Shown here piece after piece: positions 1 to 7,904 of a stretch of DNA of 64,000 bases (position 1 is its first letter; each line of letters opens with the position of its first letter). Source of the stretch: Bacillota bacterium (GTDB lineage: Bacteria > Bacillota > UBA4882 > UBA8346); assembly GCA_023426245.1 (NCBI GenBank), contig JAFABB010000014.1, positions 89,706 to 153,705 of the forward strand, read 5' to 3'. The position numbers were made by a program, and so were the translations under genes. The notes beneath the pieces are model-generated. The model did not search any database and was not told where the DNA came from. It was given only the letters and a program-made list of their open reading frames with translations.

Positions 1-1
1 T

Positions 2-184
2 TCCCCGGCATTTGTAGTGGGGAGTTCTTTGGATCGCGAATTCGCTCAAAGTATCGGCGCCGCCCATCTTAGTGTGAGTTTTCCAGTAGCCAACCGGGTG
101 GTGATTGACCGTGGCTATACTGGTTGCCGGGGTGGCCTGCGGTTGATTGAAGATTTGCTGAGCAGCATTGTGATCGGCCGGTAA
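2..184 (+). CDS. Nitrogenase component-1 beta-type subunit homologue, C-terminal fragment (MarK/NifK-like)
   Basis: Only the last 60 residues lie in the window; the start is upstream of base 1. The fragment ends with the motif IDRGYTGCRGGLRLIEDLL. This aligns with the closing segment of component-1 beta subunits: the NifK of this window (36.8-38.1 kb) has GYRGGMRLVEKIL at the same place and NifN (39.6-40.9 kb) has GYRGAQQLF. It is therefore a second, divergent member of the NifK/NifN family, not part of the main nif cluster. NifB-like and NifH-like genes at 9.1-10.9 kb and methionine-type transporters on both sides suggest it is the catalytic MarK-like subunit of a methylthio-alkane-reductase-like enzyme. 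Family membership is seen in the sequence; the Mar assignment is inferred from context. The partner alpha subunit would be expected just upstream, outside the window. Confidence 0.7.
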   Translation, partial: SPAFVVGSSLDREFAQSIGAAHLSVSFPVANRVVIDRGYTGCRGGLRLIEDLLSSIVIGR

Positions 185-234
185 AGTATTTTATTTGTCC
201 AGTGAAATTTAAAAAATGTTTTGGTTTGAAATGA

Positions 235-263
235 TTGACAAAGTCTCTTCGGGGACGTAATAT
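235..263 (+). promoter_or_regulatory. Strong sigma-A-type promoter upstream of the first methionine transporter
   Basis: TTGACA at 235-240 and TAATAT at 258-263 are separated by 17 bases, close to the vegetative consensus. It lies 50 bases after the stop of the component-1 fragment. Transcription from about base 270 would give metN a leader of roughly 285 bases. The same -35/-10 pair with identical 17-base spacing recurs at 8758-8786. Confidence 0.7.
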
Positions 264-287
264 TATATTACCAAGTAATTTAATAGG

Positions 288-357
288 AATACAAGGAATA
301 TTTGTTAAGGAATAATTGTGATCATATCATTTTAATGCTACCTTGTATTTTTATTTT
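288..357 (+). promoter_or_regulatory. Leader hairpin with T-rich tail ahead of metN (possible attenuator)
   Basis: AATACAAGG at 288-296 pairs perfectly with CCTTGTATT at 341-349, followed by a T-rich stretch (349-357). It lies between the promoter at 235-263 and metN, so it could act as a transcription attenuator. The 44-base loop is long and AT-rich, and no SAM-riboswitch or T-box consensus elements are visible. A second small hairpin, GGGT-TCAAT-ACCC then TTTT, sits at 385-401. The rest of the leader to 554 is AT-rich with no supported gene. Confidence 0.35.
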
Positions 358-554
358 CAACGATTATCAAATCAGATTAAATACGGGTTCAATACCCTTT
401 TAAAAATAGTTTATATCATATTAAATCGATATGTTTTATATAGTAATTTTACTTTCCAAAGGATGGCTTTAATTTATTCAAAATTTTATTTTCCTGTGAA
501 AAACGAAGCGGAATCGATGAGATTTTCTAAAAATCAAAACATGGAGGAATCTTT

Positions 555-1544
555 GTGATCCAGCTGCAGGACATTAAAAAGACTTATTCCATCACAAAAA
601 ATCACCAAGTGGAAGCATTAAAAGGGGTAAGCCTACATATTCAAGCCGGAGAAATTTTCGGTATTATTGGTTACAGTGGAGCTGGGAAAAGCACCTTAAT
701 TCGTTGTATAAATTTACTGGAGCGGCCAACTTCCGGTTCTGTAACTGTGAATGGTCAAGAACTCACTTCCTTATTACCGCGGGAACTTCGTAAAACAAGA
801 GAAAAAATCGGAATGATCTTTCAAAACTTTAATTTAATGAATTCCAGAACTGTATTTCAGAATGTTGCGTACCCCTTAAAAAGAAAAGGTTTAAGTAAAA
901 AAGAAATCGCCACCAAGGTTTTCAATCTCTTGGAAATCGTCGGTATTAGCGAAAAGTCCCAGGTTTATCCGTCACAGCTCAGCGGCGGACAAAAACAAAG
1001 AGTGGCCATTGCCCGAGCACTAGCCAATGATCCGGAAGTAATCCTGTGTGATGAAGCGACATCAGCCTTGGATCCCCAGACCACCCAAGCGATATTAAAA
1101 CTTTTAAAAGATATCAACCAAAAATTTAAGATCACCATTGTCATCATTACCCATGAAATGCAAGTGGTTAAGGAAATTTGTAATGAAGTCGCTGTCATGG
1201 AAAATGGCAAAATTGTTGAAACCGGAAATCTGTTGCAGATTTTTTCCAATCCCAAAGCCCAAGTGACCAAGGACTTCATTGCCACAGTGTTCCAGTGGGA
1301 GCGGGCCATTGAATTGCTGAAAACCCAGGAAATTGTGGAATCAATGAAAGAAGATGAAATCATCGCCAAAATTGTTTTTATGGGTAAAAATACGGCTCAG
1401 GCTTTTATATCCAATATAGCACGAATGTTTACGGTTGATGTCAGTATTTTATTTGGAAACATTGAAATGATTCAGGGGGTAGCGGTGGGTCATCTGACGA
1501 CCAAATTCAGCGGCAGGATATCTTCAAGGCTTTATTATATCTAA
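555..1544 (+). CDS. metN: Methionine-type ABC transporter ATP-binding protein MetN, C-terminus altered by an apparent frameshift
   Basis: ATPase that powers uptake of methionine or a related thio-compound with MetI and MetQ. Walker A GYSGAGKST is at residues 39-47, the LSGGQ signature at 142-146 and Walker B ILCDE at 163-167. Residues about 250-320 form the NIL (ACT-like) domain that in MetN binds methionine and inhibits transport. GTG start with GGAGG eight bases upstream. After KFSG the frame runs into an unrelated tail and stops at 1542-1544, but a -1 shift at about 1512-1516 restores a typical NIL ending (QDIFKALLYLKQQQISVEV). So the gene carries a one-base deletion, a sequencing error, or a site of frameshifting. 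metI begins 30 bases after the stop. Family call is firm; methionine versus a methylthio-compound as substrate is not decided. Confidence 0.9.
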   Translation: MIQLQDIKKTYSITKNHQVEALKGVSLHIQAGEIFGIIGYSGAGKSTLIRCINLLERPTSGSVTVNGQELTSLLPRELRKTREKIGMIFQNFNLMNSRTVFQNVAYPLKRKGLSKKEIATKVFNLLEIVGISEKSQVYPSQLSGGQKQRVAIARALANDPEVILCDEATSALDPQTTQAILKLLKDINQKFKITIVIITHEMQVVKEICNEVAVMENGKIVETGNLLQIFSNPKAQVTKDFIATVFQWERAIELLKTQEIVESMKEDEIIAKIVFMGKNTAQAFISNIARMFTVDVSILFGNIEMIQGVAVGHLTTKFSGRISSRLYYI

Positions 1545-1574
1545 AGCAACAGCAGATTTCAGTGGAGGTGATTA

Positions 1575-2258
1575 ATGATGCTGGAACTATTCAAAACACT
1601 AATGCCCAATGTGATGAACTTGTATCCGGATATGTACAAAGCGCTGTTTGAAACATTATTCATGGTTATGGTATCGGGGATTATATCCACCGTAATCGGA
1701 ATTCCTACGGGAGTTATTTTGGTGGTAACTCGGGAGGGAGGGATTTTGGAAAATCCCGTTGCCAATAACATCATCGGGAAAATAATTAATATTCTGCGTT
1801 CAATACCTTTTATTATTTTATTGGCGGCTATTATCCCGGTAACCCGATTTTTTGCGGGTACAACCATCGGAACGAAGGGGGCGCTTGTTCCGCTGATCTT
1901 CGGTACCGCTCCTTTTATCGCCAGACAAATTGAGTCTGCTCTATTACATATTGATAAGGGAATTATTGAAGCCGCCCAGTCCATGGGTTCAAGCCCGCTG
2001 GAGATTGTTTATCGGGTAATGTTATTGGAGGGATTACCGGGAATCATCTATGCCCTTACGATAACAACCATTAGTTTAATAGGCCTCTCGGCTATGGCAG
2101 GAACAGTTGGAGGAGGTGGGCTTGGGGACTTTGCCATCCGCTACGGGTATCAATACTTCCAAACCGATGTAATGGTTGTTACGATCATCATTTTGCTTAT
2201 ATTAGTGAATGTGGTTCAGGGAATCGGGGATTTACTATTGAAATTAGTCACTCATTAA
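1575..2258 (+). CDS. metI: Methionine-type ABC transporter permease MetI
   Basis: 227-residue inner-membrane permease with about five hydrophobic segments and the binding-protein-dependent transport fold. The EAA loop, which docks on MetN, is visible as IEAAQSMGSSPLEIVYRVMLLEGLP around residues 135-160. The GGGGLGDFAIRYGY stretch near residues 175-190 is typical of MetI. Two adjacent ATG codons (1575 and 1578) follow a GGAGGTG ribosome site at 1564-1570. It sits between metN and metQ in one operon, closely spaced to both. Confidence 0.92.
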   Translation: MMLELFKTLMPNVMNLYPDMYKALFETLFMVMVSGIISTVIGIPTGVILVVTREGGILENPVANNIIGKIINILRSIPFIILLAAIIPVTRFFAGTTIGTKGALVPLIFGTAPFIARQIESALLHIDKGIIEAAQSMGSSPLEIVYRVMLLEGLPGIIYALTITTISLIGLSAMAGTVGGGGLGDFAIRYGYQYFQTDVMVVTIIILLILVNVVQGIGDLLLKLVTH

Positions 2259-2279
2259 ACAACAGAGGAGAATCCGATC

Positions 2280-3101
2280 GTGAAAAAAATTATTTTTTTG
2301 ACTATAACACTGATTTTGACGTTCAATATTCTTTTAGCATCCAATATAACGGAAGTTGCAGCCGATGCTCAAAAGCAAACCATCAAATTGGGAATAACCG
2401 GTGATGACCATCGGATTTGGGATATCGTCAAAGCAAAACTCGCCAAAGAAAACATCGATCTTCAGGTGATAAGTTTCTCCGATTATATTCGCCCCAATTT
2501 GGCGCTGGCCGAAAAAGAAATTGATCTCAATGCATTCCAACATTATGCTTATTTTAACAAATTTAAAGCGGACCGTAATCTCAAAATTGTCCCGATTGGC
2601 GAAACCGTACTGGCTCCGATGGCAATTTTTTCGGCAAAACTAAAGTCGTTGAAGAACCTCAAAAACGAAGCTAAAGTTGCCATCCCCAATGATGCTTCCA
2701 ATGGCGGAAGAGCCCTTTTCCTGCTTCAAAACGCCGGTTTAATTAAAATTAACAAAGATGCCGGGTTGTTACCGACGGTTAAGGATATTGTTGCCAATCC
2801 TAAAAACTTACAAATCATTGAATTGGCTGCTCCTCAGATTCCGAGGTCCCTTCCGGATGTGGATATTGCGGCGATTAACAGTGGGATTGCGATTGATGCG
2901 AAGCTGTCGCCGATCAAAGATTCAATCTATCTGGAGAATGCCAAATTAGAGACTTCCAAACCTTATATCAATATTATTGTGGCTCGGGAAGACGATAAAG
3001 ATAACCCATTCTATAAAAAGGTTGTCAAAGCATATCATTCGGGTGACGTCAAAAAAGCAATTCGAGAGATTTATCAGGGTGCTTTAATTTCTACATTTTA
3101 A
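2280..3101 (+). CDS. metQ: Methionine-type substrate-binding protein MetQ (NlpA family), no lipobox
   Basis: Extracytoplasmic binding protein of the metNIQ importer, 273 residues with a GTG start preceded by AGAGGAG. A hydrophobic signal segment covers residues 4-20. The NlpA/MetQ fold shows in IDLNAFQHYAYF, VAIPNDASNGGRALFLL, LPDVDIAAINSGIA and NIIVARED. Usual MetQ proteins of Gram-positive bacteria are lipoproteins with a cysteine just after the signal; here there is none (LLASNITEVAADA). It may therefore be a soluble periplasmic protein cut by signal peptidase I. Last gene of the metN-metI-metQ set. Confidence 0.9.
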   Translation: MKKIIFLTITLILTFNILLASNITEVAADAQKQTIKLGITGDDHRIWDIVKAKLAKENIDLQVISFSDYIRPNLALAEKEIDLNAFQHYAYFNKFKADRNLKIVPIGETVLAPMAIFSAKLKSLKNLKNEAKVAIPNDASNGGRALFLLQNAGLIKINKDAGLLPTVKDIVANPKNLQIIELAAPQIPRSLPDVDIAAINSGIAIDAKLSPIKDSIYLENAKLETSKPYINIIVAREDDKDNPFYKKVVKAYHSGDVKKAIREIYQGALISTF

Positions 3102-3170
3102 TCCCTAGAATTTTTAACTGGCAGTTTTGCGATTAAAGACGGATAAATATTTTGGAAAGAAGCATATTTT

Positions 3171-4382
3171 ATGAGCAAACCCATAAACAGCGATGGAATG
3201 AAAAAGCAAATCGTTTCTTTGATTGAAGAACGGAAAAATGATTTGATTCAGGTAAGTCATGATATTCATGACCACCCCGAGGTTGGCAATAAGGAATTTT
3301 ATGCCTCTGAATGCCTATATCGTATGCTGGAATCCCAGGGTTTTTCTGTTGAAATCGGCGTTGCAGGACACCCAACCGGTTTTATAGCCCGGAAAAAATC
3401 TTCCCAATCCTCCGGTCCATCGATTGGATTTTTGGCGGAATATGATGCCTTGCCGGAGATCGGCCATGGATGCGGACATAACATTATTGGTGTTGCCAGT
3501 GTTGGGGCGGCTATCGCACTTGCAAGTGTAATCGATGATGTGGGCGGTCAGGTTGTAGTATTTGGTACCCCTGCCGAAGAAGGAGGCGAAAATGGCAGCG
3601 CCAAGGCTAGCTTTGTGAAAGAAAATGTATTTAGCGGTATCGATGCTTGCCTGATGATTCATCCCTCCAATACAACCAATGTTACTGAAAATACCCTGGC
3701 TTTAGATCCAATTGATTTTGAATTTTTTGGGAAGGCAGCTCATGCGGCATCTGCGCCGGAAAAAGGAATTAACGCTTTGGATGGAGTCATTCAGCTTTTC
3801 AATGGTATTAATGCGTTACGGCAGCAACTTCCCACGAATGTAAGAATTCATGGCATTATCACTCATGGGGGTGATGCACCCAATATCATTCCCGCATATG
3901 CCAAAGCCAGATTTTTTGTCAGATCTACAACCAGGTCTAGATGTAACGAAGTTACCGCCAAAGTAAAGGCAATTGCAGAGGGTGCTGCCTTGGCAACCGG
4001 AACCAAGGTTAAAATTAATTTTTTCCAAAATCAAGTGGACAATTTTTTAATCAATCAAAGATTGAATCATTTATTTAAGAAAGCCATGGAAGAGTTGGGG
4101 GAAGAAATGGCGGATCCGGGGAATAAAGGGAAAGGCTCAACGGATGCCGGGAATGTCAGTCATATTGTACCGACGATTCAACCCTCCATTAAAATTGGCC
4201 CCGAAGAACTGGTAGGACACAGCATTGAATTTTGTAATGCCGCAAAATCTGAAGTCGGAGACCGTGCTTTGATATTAGGTGCGAAAGCTTTAGCCATCAC
4301 CGGGTTAATTTTATTGACCCAGCCCGATGAATTACCACAAATTCACGCTGAATTTCAAAGAAATGGAGGTCTTGATTTGTAA
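3171..4382 (+). CDS. M20-family metal-dependent amidohydrolase (M20D/AbgB-like)
   Basis: 403-residue cytoplasmic hydrolase of the peptidase M20 superfamily, which removes acyl or aminoacyl groups from amino acids. Metal and catalytic motifs are visible: EYDALPEIGHGCGHN (about residues 90-104), GTPAEEGGENG (about 125-136), and a late TDAGNVSHIVPTIQP block resembling aminobenzoyl-glutamate hydrolases. ATG start with GGAAAG upstream. It follows metQ by 70 bases with no terminator, so it is probably cotranscribed with the transporter. A reasonable inference is that it deacylates an imported N-acyl amino acid; the substrate cannot be read from the sequence. Confidence 0.8.
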   Translation: MSKPINSDGMKKQIVSLIEERKNDLIQVSHDIHDHPEVGNKEFYASECLYRMLESQGFSVEIGVAGHPTGFIARKKSSQSSGPSIGFLAEYDALPEIGHGCGHNIIGVASVGAAIALASVIDDVGGQVVVFGTPAEEGGENGSAKASFVKENVFSGIDACLMIHPSNTTNVTENTLALDPIDFEFFGKAAHAASAPEKGINALDGVIQLFNGINALRQQLPTNVRIHGIITHGGDAPNIIPAYAKARFFVRSTTRSRCNEVTAKVKAIAEGAALATGTKVKINFFQNQVDNFLINQRLNHLFKKAMEELGEEMADPGNKGKGSTDAGNVSHIVPTIQPSIKIGPEELVGHSIEFCNAAKSEVGDRALILGAKALAITGLILLTQPDELPQIHAEFQRNGGLDL

Positions 4383-4503
4383 AAAAGCACTTCCAAACGT
4401 TTCAGGATATTTGTATCGGGGGATAATCATGTAAAATTTTATTATTTTGATAGGTTTACATATATCCCGGACTTTAATTTGAAAGGGGCTTCGCCAAAAT
4501 ATC

Positions 4504-5712
4504 ATGAGTTTTAGCTATGTGGCCGATCTTTACTGTCCCCGGTGCGGGAAACGATATGCTGTTAACGAAATCCATCAATTGTGTGACTGTGGTTCACCTT
4601 TATTGGTGGCCTATGATTTAGAGCGGCTGAAATCACACCTTCGCCCGGAAGATTTTCAGGGCCGCTCCAATGACTTATGGCGTTATCATGAATTGTTACC
4701 TATCCTTGATCCTGTCAATGTAGTGACTCTGGGAGAAGGAATGACCCCTTTGTTGCCCATCCCCAAATTGGGCACAACAATCGGAGTACCCAAGCTTTAT
4801 CTCAAGGATGAGGGGATTATTCCCACCGGTACTTTTAAAGCCAGAGGGGCTGCGGTCGGAATATCGCGGGCCAAAGAATTGGGTATTCAGGAGTTCGCGA
4901 TGCCCACCAATGGCAACGCCGGCGCTTCCTGGGCTTTATATGCGGCACGGGCCGGGATCCAAGCCACCATCGTAATGCCGAAAGACGCGCCTCTGATTAC
5001 CCGGAATGAATGCGCAATAGCCGGGGCCAAATTGTATTTAGTCAATGGTTTAATCAGTGATGCCGGTAAAATTGTCGGCCGCCTCGTCGCCGACAAGGGC
5101 ATTTACGATGCTTCCACCCTGAAAGAACCTTATCGAATTGAAGGCAAAAAGACAATGGGCCTGGAAATTGCCGAACAGTTGGGATGGCAGTTACCGGAGG
5201 TGATCGTGTATCCCGCTGGAGGTGGCGTTGGTATCATCGGAATGTATAAGGCTATCCGGGAATTGATGGATTTGGGATGGGTTACCGGTCCATTACCCCG
5301 GTTGGTGGCGGTACAGGCTGAAAATTGTGCCCCAATAGTAAAAGCCTGGGAATTAAAGCAACCAGTATCGCAGTTTTGGGAGAATTCTTCCACGATGGCA
5401 TTCGGTATTAATGTACCAAAAGCGCTGGGCGATTTTCTGGTCTTGGAAGCGCTGTATGCAACAGAGGGTTGTGCGGTAACGGTAGCAGATACCGAGATTT
5501 TACAGGAGCAGCGAAACTTGGCAATGGCAGAGGGAAGATTCATATGCCCTGAGGGGGCGGCAACTTTAGCAGCCATTCGAAAACTCTCTCAAAAAGCTTG
5601 GATTGGAGAAAACGAAGTTGTGGTAGCCCTTAATACAGGAAGTGGGATTAAATATCCGGATACGGTTCAGATGGACCCGACATTGCTTCAACCAACCGAT
5701 AGTTTGGCTTAA
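4504..5712 (+). CDS. Threonine-synthase-like PLP enzyme with N-terminal zinc ribbon
   Basis: 402-residue fold-type II PLP enzyme. An N-terminal zinc ribbon has cysteines at residues 11, 14, 27 and 29 (CPRCG...CDCG). The PLP lysine is K112 in GTFKARG, and the phosphate-binding loop is PAGGGVG near residue 238. These are features of the ThrC family, which converts O-phosphohomoserine to threonine. ATG start preceded by AAAGGGG. It stands alone between the amidohydrolase and an amino-acid importer, not beside hom or thrB. Because the surrounding genes point to sulfur amino acid salvage, a different beta/gamma-replacement activity on a related substrate is possible; that is inference. Confidence 0.75.
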   Translation: MSFSYVADLYCPRCGKRYAVNEIHQLCDCGSPLLVAYDLERLKSHLRPEDFQGRSNDLWRYHELLPILDPVNVVTLGEGMTPLLPIPKLGTTIGVPKLYLKDEGIIPTGTFKARGAAVGISRAKELGIQEFAMPTNGNAGASWALYAARAGIQATIVMPKDAPLITRNECAIAGAKLYLVNGLISDAGKIVGRLVADKGIYDASTLKEPYRIEGKKTMGLEIAEQLGWQLPEVIVYPAGGGVGIIGMYKAIRELMDLGWVTGPLPRLVAVQAENCAPIVKAWELKQPVSQFWENSSTMAFGINVPKALGDFLVLEALYATEGCAVTVADTEILQEQRNLAMAEGRFICPEGAATLAAIRKLSQKAWIGENEVVVALNTGSGIKYPDTVQMDPTLLQPTDSLA

Positions 5713-5801
5713 CTGACCGGCGATTAAAAATTAGTAGGTTGCTTTGGATTTGAAGGCTCAGATACGAGAAAACCGTTATGATGGGGATGAGGAGAAAGGG
5801 T

Positions 5802-6467
5802 ATGCCGCTTGATTTTCAATTTATGAAAGCACAGATTCCGCTATTTATTCATGCAGCAGTTTTAACGCTGGAGATCGCTTTTATCAGTATATTGGCTTCC
5901 ATAATCATCGGAGTTATCAATAGTATCATTTGTTATTACCGTGTAAAATTCCTGTCCGGACTGGTACGGACCTATGTAGAAGTTTCACGGAATACCCCTC
6001 TTTTGATTCAGCTCTTTTTCTTGTATTTCGCGTTGCCTACATTTGGAATCAAGTTAAGCGGTTATAGCTGTGCAGTTATTGGATTGATGTTTTTAGGTGG
6101 CGGATATATGACAGAAGCATTTCGTGCCGGGATAGAGGCAGTCAGTAAAAATCAGATTGAAGCCGGATTGAGTATCGGGCTAACCGGCAGTAAACTGATG
6201 CACTATGTAATACTTCCCCAGGCCATAGGGGTGGCGATACCGGCCATTACGGCCAATTGTATTTTTTTGTTGAAGGAGACCTCCATTGTATCGGCTGTAG
6301 CGGTGCCGGAGCTTCTTTATACCACCAACAGCCTGATTGCCATCTACTATAAAACATATGAAATGCTATTGATGTTAACAGTTAGTTATCTAATCTTGAT
6401 TTTACCCATCTCGTTTTTATTATCATGGGCCGAGAGGAGGGTCAAATATGCTCAGTTCGGGATTTAA
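5802..6467 (+). CDS. Polar amino-acid ABC transporter permease (HisM/GlnP family), first subunit
   Basis: 221-residue membrane protein with the HisMQ-type permease fold. The EAA loop reads IEAGLSIGLTGSKLMHYVILPQA, and the VEVSRNTPLLIQLFFLYF stretch is characteristic of the family. The ATG at 5802 is chosen because GAGGAG at 5788-5793 stands eight bases upstream; the upstream ATG at 5778 has no ribosome site. The gene overlaps the next permease by 20 bases. Forms a heterodimeric channel with the second permease, an ATPase and a binding protein downstream. Substrate unknown; polar amino acids or opine-like compounds are usual for the family. Confidence 0.87.
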   Translation: MPLDFQFMKAQIPLFIHAAVLTLEIAFISILASIIIGVINSIICYYRVKFLSGLVRTYVEVSRNTPLLIQLFFLYFALPTFGIKLSGYSCAVIGLMFLGGGYMTEAFRAGIEAVSKNQIEAGLSIGLTGSKLMHYVILPQAIGVAIPAITANCIFLLKETSIVSAVAVPELLYTTNSLIAIYYKTYEMLLMLTVSYLILILPISFLLSWAERRVKYAQFGI

Positions 6468-7104
6468 AACCCTCATTCAATCCATGCCTTTTTTAGGGGA
6501 TGGCCTATTGACTACCCTTAAAATTGGAATTTATTCTATTTTGATTGGTTCCTTCGGCGGAATCGCTTTTGGGCTTTTACGAGTCGCCAGGGTAAAATGG
6601 CTTAGAATTTTAACACGAAGCTACCTTGAACTTTTCCGGGTGATTCCGATTATTGTTTGGTTATTTATTGTTTTCTTCGGTATACCCATGGCTACCGGAC
6701 TGAATCTATCGGGAGAAGTGGCCGCTGTTTTGGTATTTTCTCTTTGGGGTATCGCTGAAATGGGGGATATTGTCAGGGGAGCGCTGGAGTCTCTTCCAAG
6801 AACTCAGGTTGAAGCAGGAAAGGCTATCGGATTGAATCAACTGCAATTATATATTTATATCCTGATTCCCCAAGCGATTCGGCGCATGGTTCCGGCGGGT
6901 ATTAATCTGGCAACCCGGATGATCAAAACCACTTCCCTGACTGTTTTAATTGGTGTGGTTGATATAATCAAGAGTGGGCAGCAGATCATCGAAAGGACCA
7001 AGGAATCATTTTGGATATATAGCTTTTTGTTTTTACTTTATTTTTTATTGTGTTATCCTCTTTCGAGCTGGTCGCGATATCTGGAAAAAGCTTGGCAAGA
7101 TTAA
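6448..7104 (+). CDS. Polar amino-acid ABC transporter permease, second subunit
   Basis: 218-residue HisMQ-family permease, paralogous to the preceding one and translated from an ATG inside its last codons, with GAGAGGAGG at 6431-6439 as ribosome site. FRVIPIIVWLFIVFFG and the EAA loop VEAGKAIGLNQLQLYIYILIPQA identify the family. The overlap implies translational coupling and a 1:1 pore. The importer continues with the ATPase and binding protein downstream. Confidence 0.87.
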   Translation: MLSSGFKTLIQSMPFLGDGLLTTLKIGIYSILIGSFGGIAFGLLRVARVKWLRILTRSYLELFRVIPIIVWLFIVFFGIPMATGLNLSGEVAAVLVFSLWGIAEMGDIVRGALESLPRTQVEAGKAIGLNQLQLYIYILIPQAIRRMVPAGINLATRMIKTTSLTVLIGVVDIIKSGQQIIERTKESFWIYSFLFLLYFLLCYPLSSWSRYLEKAWQD

Positions 7105-7127
7105 ATAATTGTAAAATCCTAAAGGAA

Positions 7128-7904
7128 GTGAATCCCATTCAAGAGGTTGTGTTGGAATTAAAGAATGTGACCAAGTTTTATGGTGACAGACTGGCATTGA
7201 AAAGGATTAACTTCAAAATCCATCAAGGAGAGGTGGTCGTTATTGTAGGGCCGAGTGGCTGCGGTAAGAGCACTTTATTGCGCTGCTTGAATGGTTTAGA
7301 ACAAATTCAGGACGGTCAAATCTTATATCATGATGTGGATCTTCATTGTGGAAATACTCGATGGCAGGAGATTCGGCAAAGGATTGGCATGGTTTTTCAA
7401 AGCTACGATTTATTTCCCCATATGACTGTGTTGGAAAATATTTTATTGGGTCCTCTAAAAGTTCAAAAGCGGTCAAAAAAGGTAGTTTTGGAACAAGCGG
7501 AAAGTTTATTGGCAAGAGTCGGTCTTCTTGAGCGTAAGGAGGCCTATCCCCGAGAGTTATCGGGCGGACAAAAACAACGGATTGCGATTGTCAGGGCACT
7601 TTGCATGAATCCGGAAATTATGTTGTTTGATGAAGTGACTGCAGCGCTTGATCCGGAGATGGTCCGTGAGGTTTTGGAGGTTATGTTGGGACTGGCCAAA
7701 CAAGGGATGACGATGGTGATTGTAACGCATGAAATGGGGTTTGCAAAGGCCGTCGCCGATCAGATTATTTTTTTGGATGAAGGAGAAATTGGTGAAAGCG
7801 GTAGCCCTGCGGAGTTTTTTCATCACCCCCAAACGGAACGGGCCCAACGGTTTTTAAATAAATTATTCTTTTTTGAAAATTTACAAAGGAGTGAAGTATC
7901 GTGA
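7128..7904 (+). CDS. Polar amino-acid ABC transporter ATP-binding protein (GlnQ/HisP family)
   Basis: ATPase of the importer whose permeases precede it. Walker A GPSGCGKST at about residues 41-49, signature LSGGQKQR near 146, Walker B MLFDEVTAALD near 167, and the switch histidine in VIVTHEM. The start is uncertain. The listed GTG (7128) lies inside the only good ribosome site, AGGAAGTG at 7123-7130; the codon with correct spacing from that site is ATT at 7137, a rare start. GTG 7149 or TTG 7152 are other options. A longer form from 7050 would overlap the permease by 55 bases and has no ribosome site. The last four bases overlap the binding-protein start. Confidence 0.87.
   Translation: MNPIQEVVLELKNVTKFYGDRLALKRINFKIHQGEVVVIVGPSGCGKSTLLRCLNGLEQIQDGQILYHDVDLHCGNTRWQEIRQRIGMVFQSYDLFPHMTVLENILLGPLKVQKRSKKVVLEQAESLLARVGLLERKEAYPRELSGGQKQRIAIVRALCMNPEIMLFDEVTAALDPEMVREVLEVMLGLAKQGMTMVIVTHEMGFAKAVADQIIFLDEGEIGESGSPAEFFHHPQTERAQRFLNKLFFFENLQRSEVS

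Noticed and set aside
185..554. SAM riboswitch or T-box before metN
   Set aside because: None of the conserved S-box, SAM-II or T-box (AGGGTGGNACCGCG) motifs are present.
343..558. Small open frame of 71 codons upstream of metN
   Set aside because: It lies in an AT-rich leader, has no ribosome site, and its product is a low-complexity aromatic/Ile-rich string.
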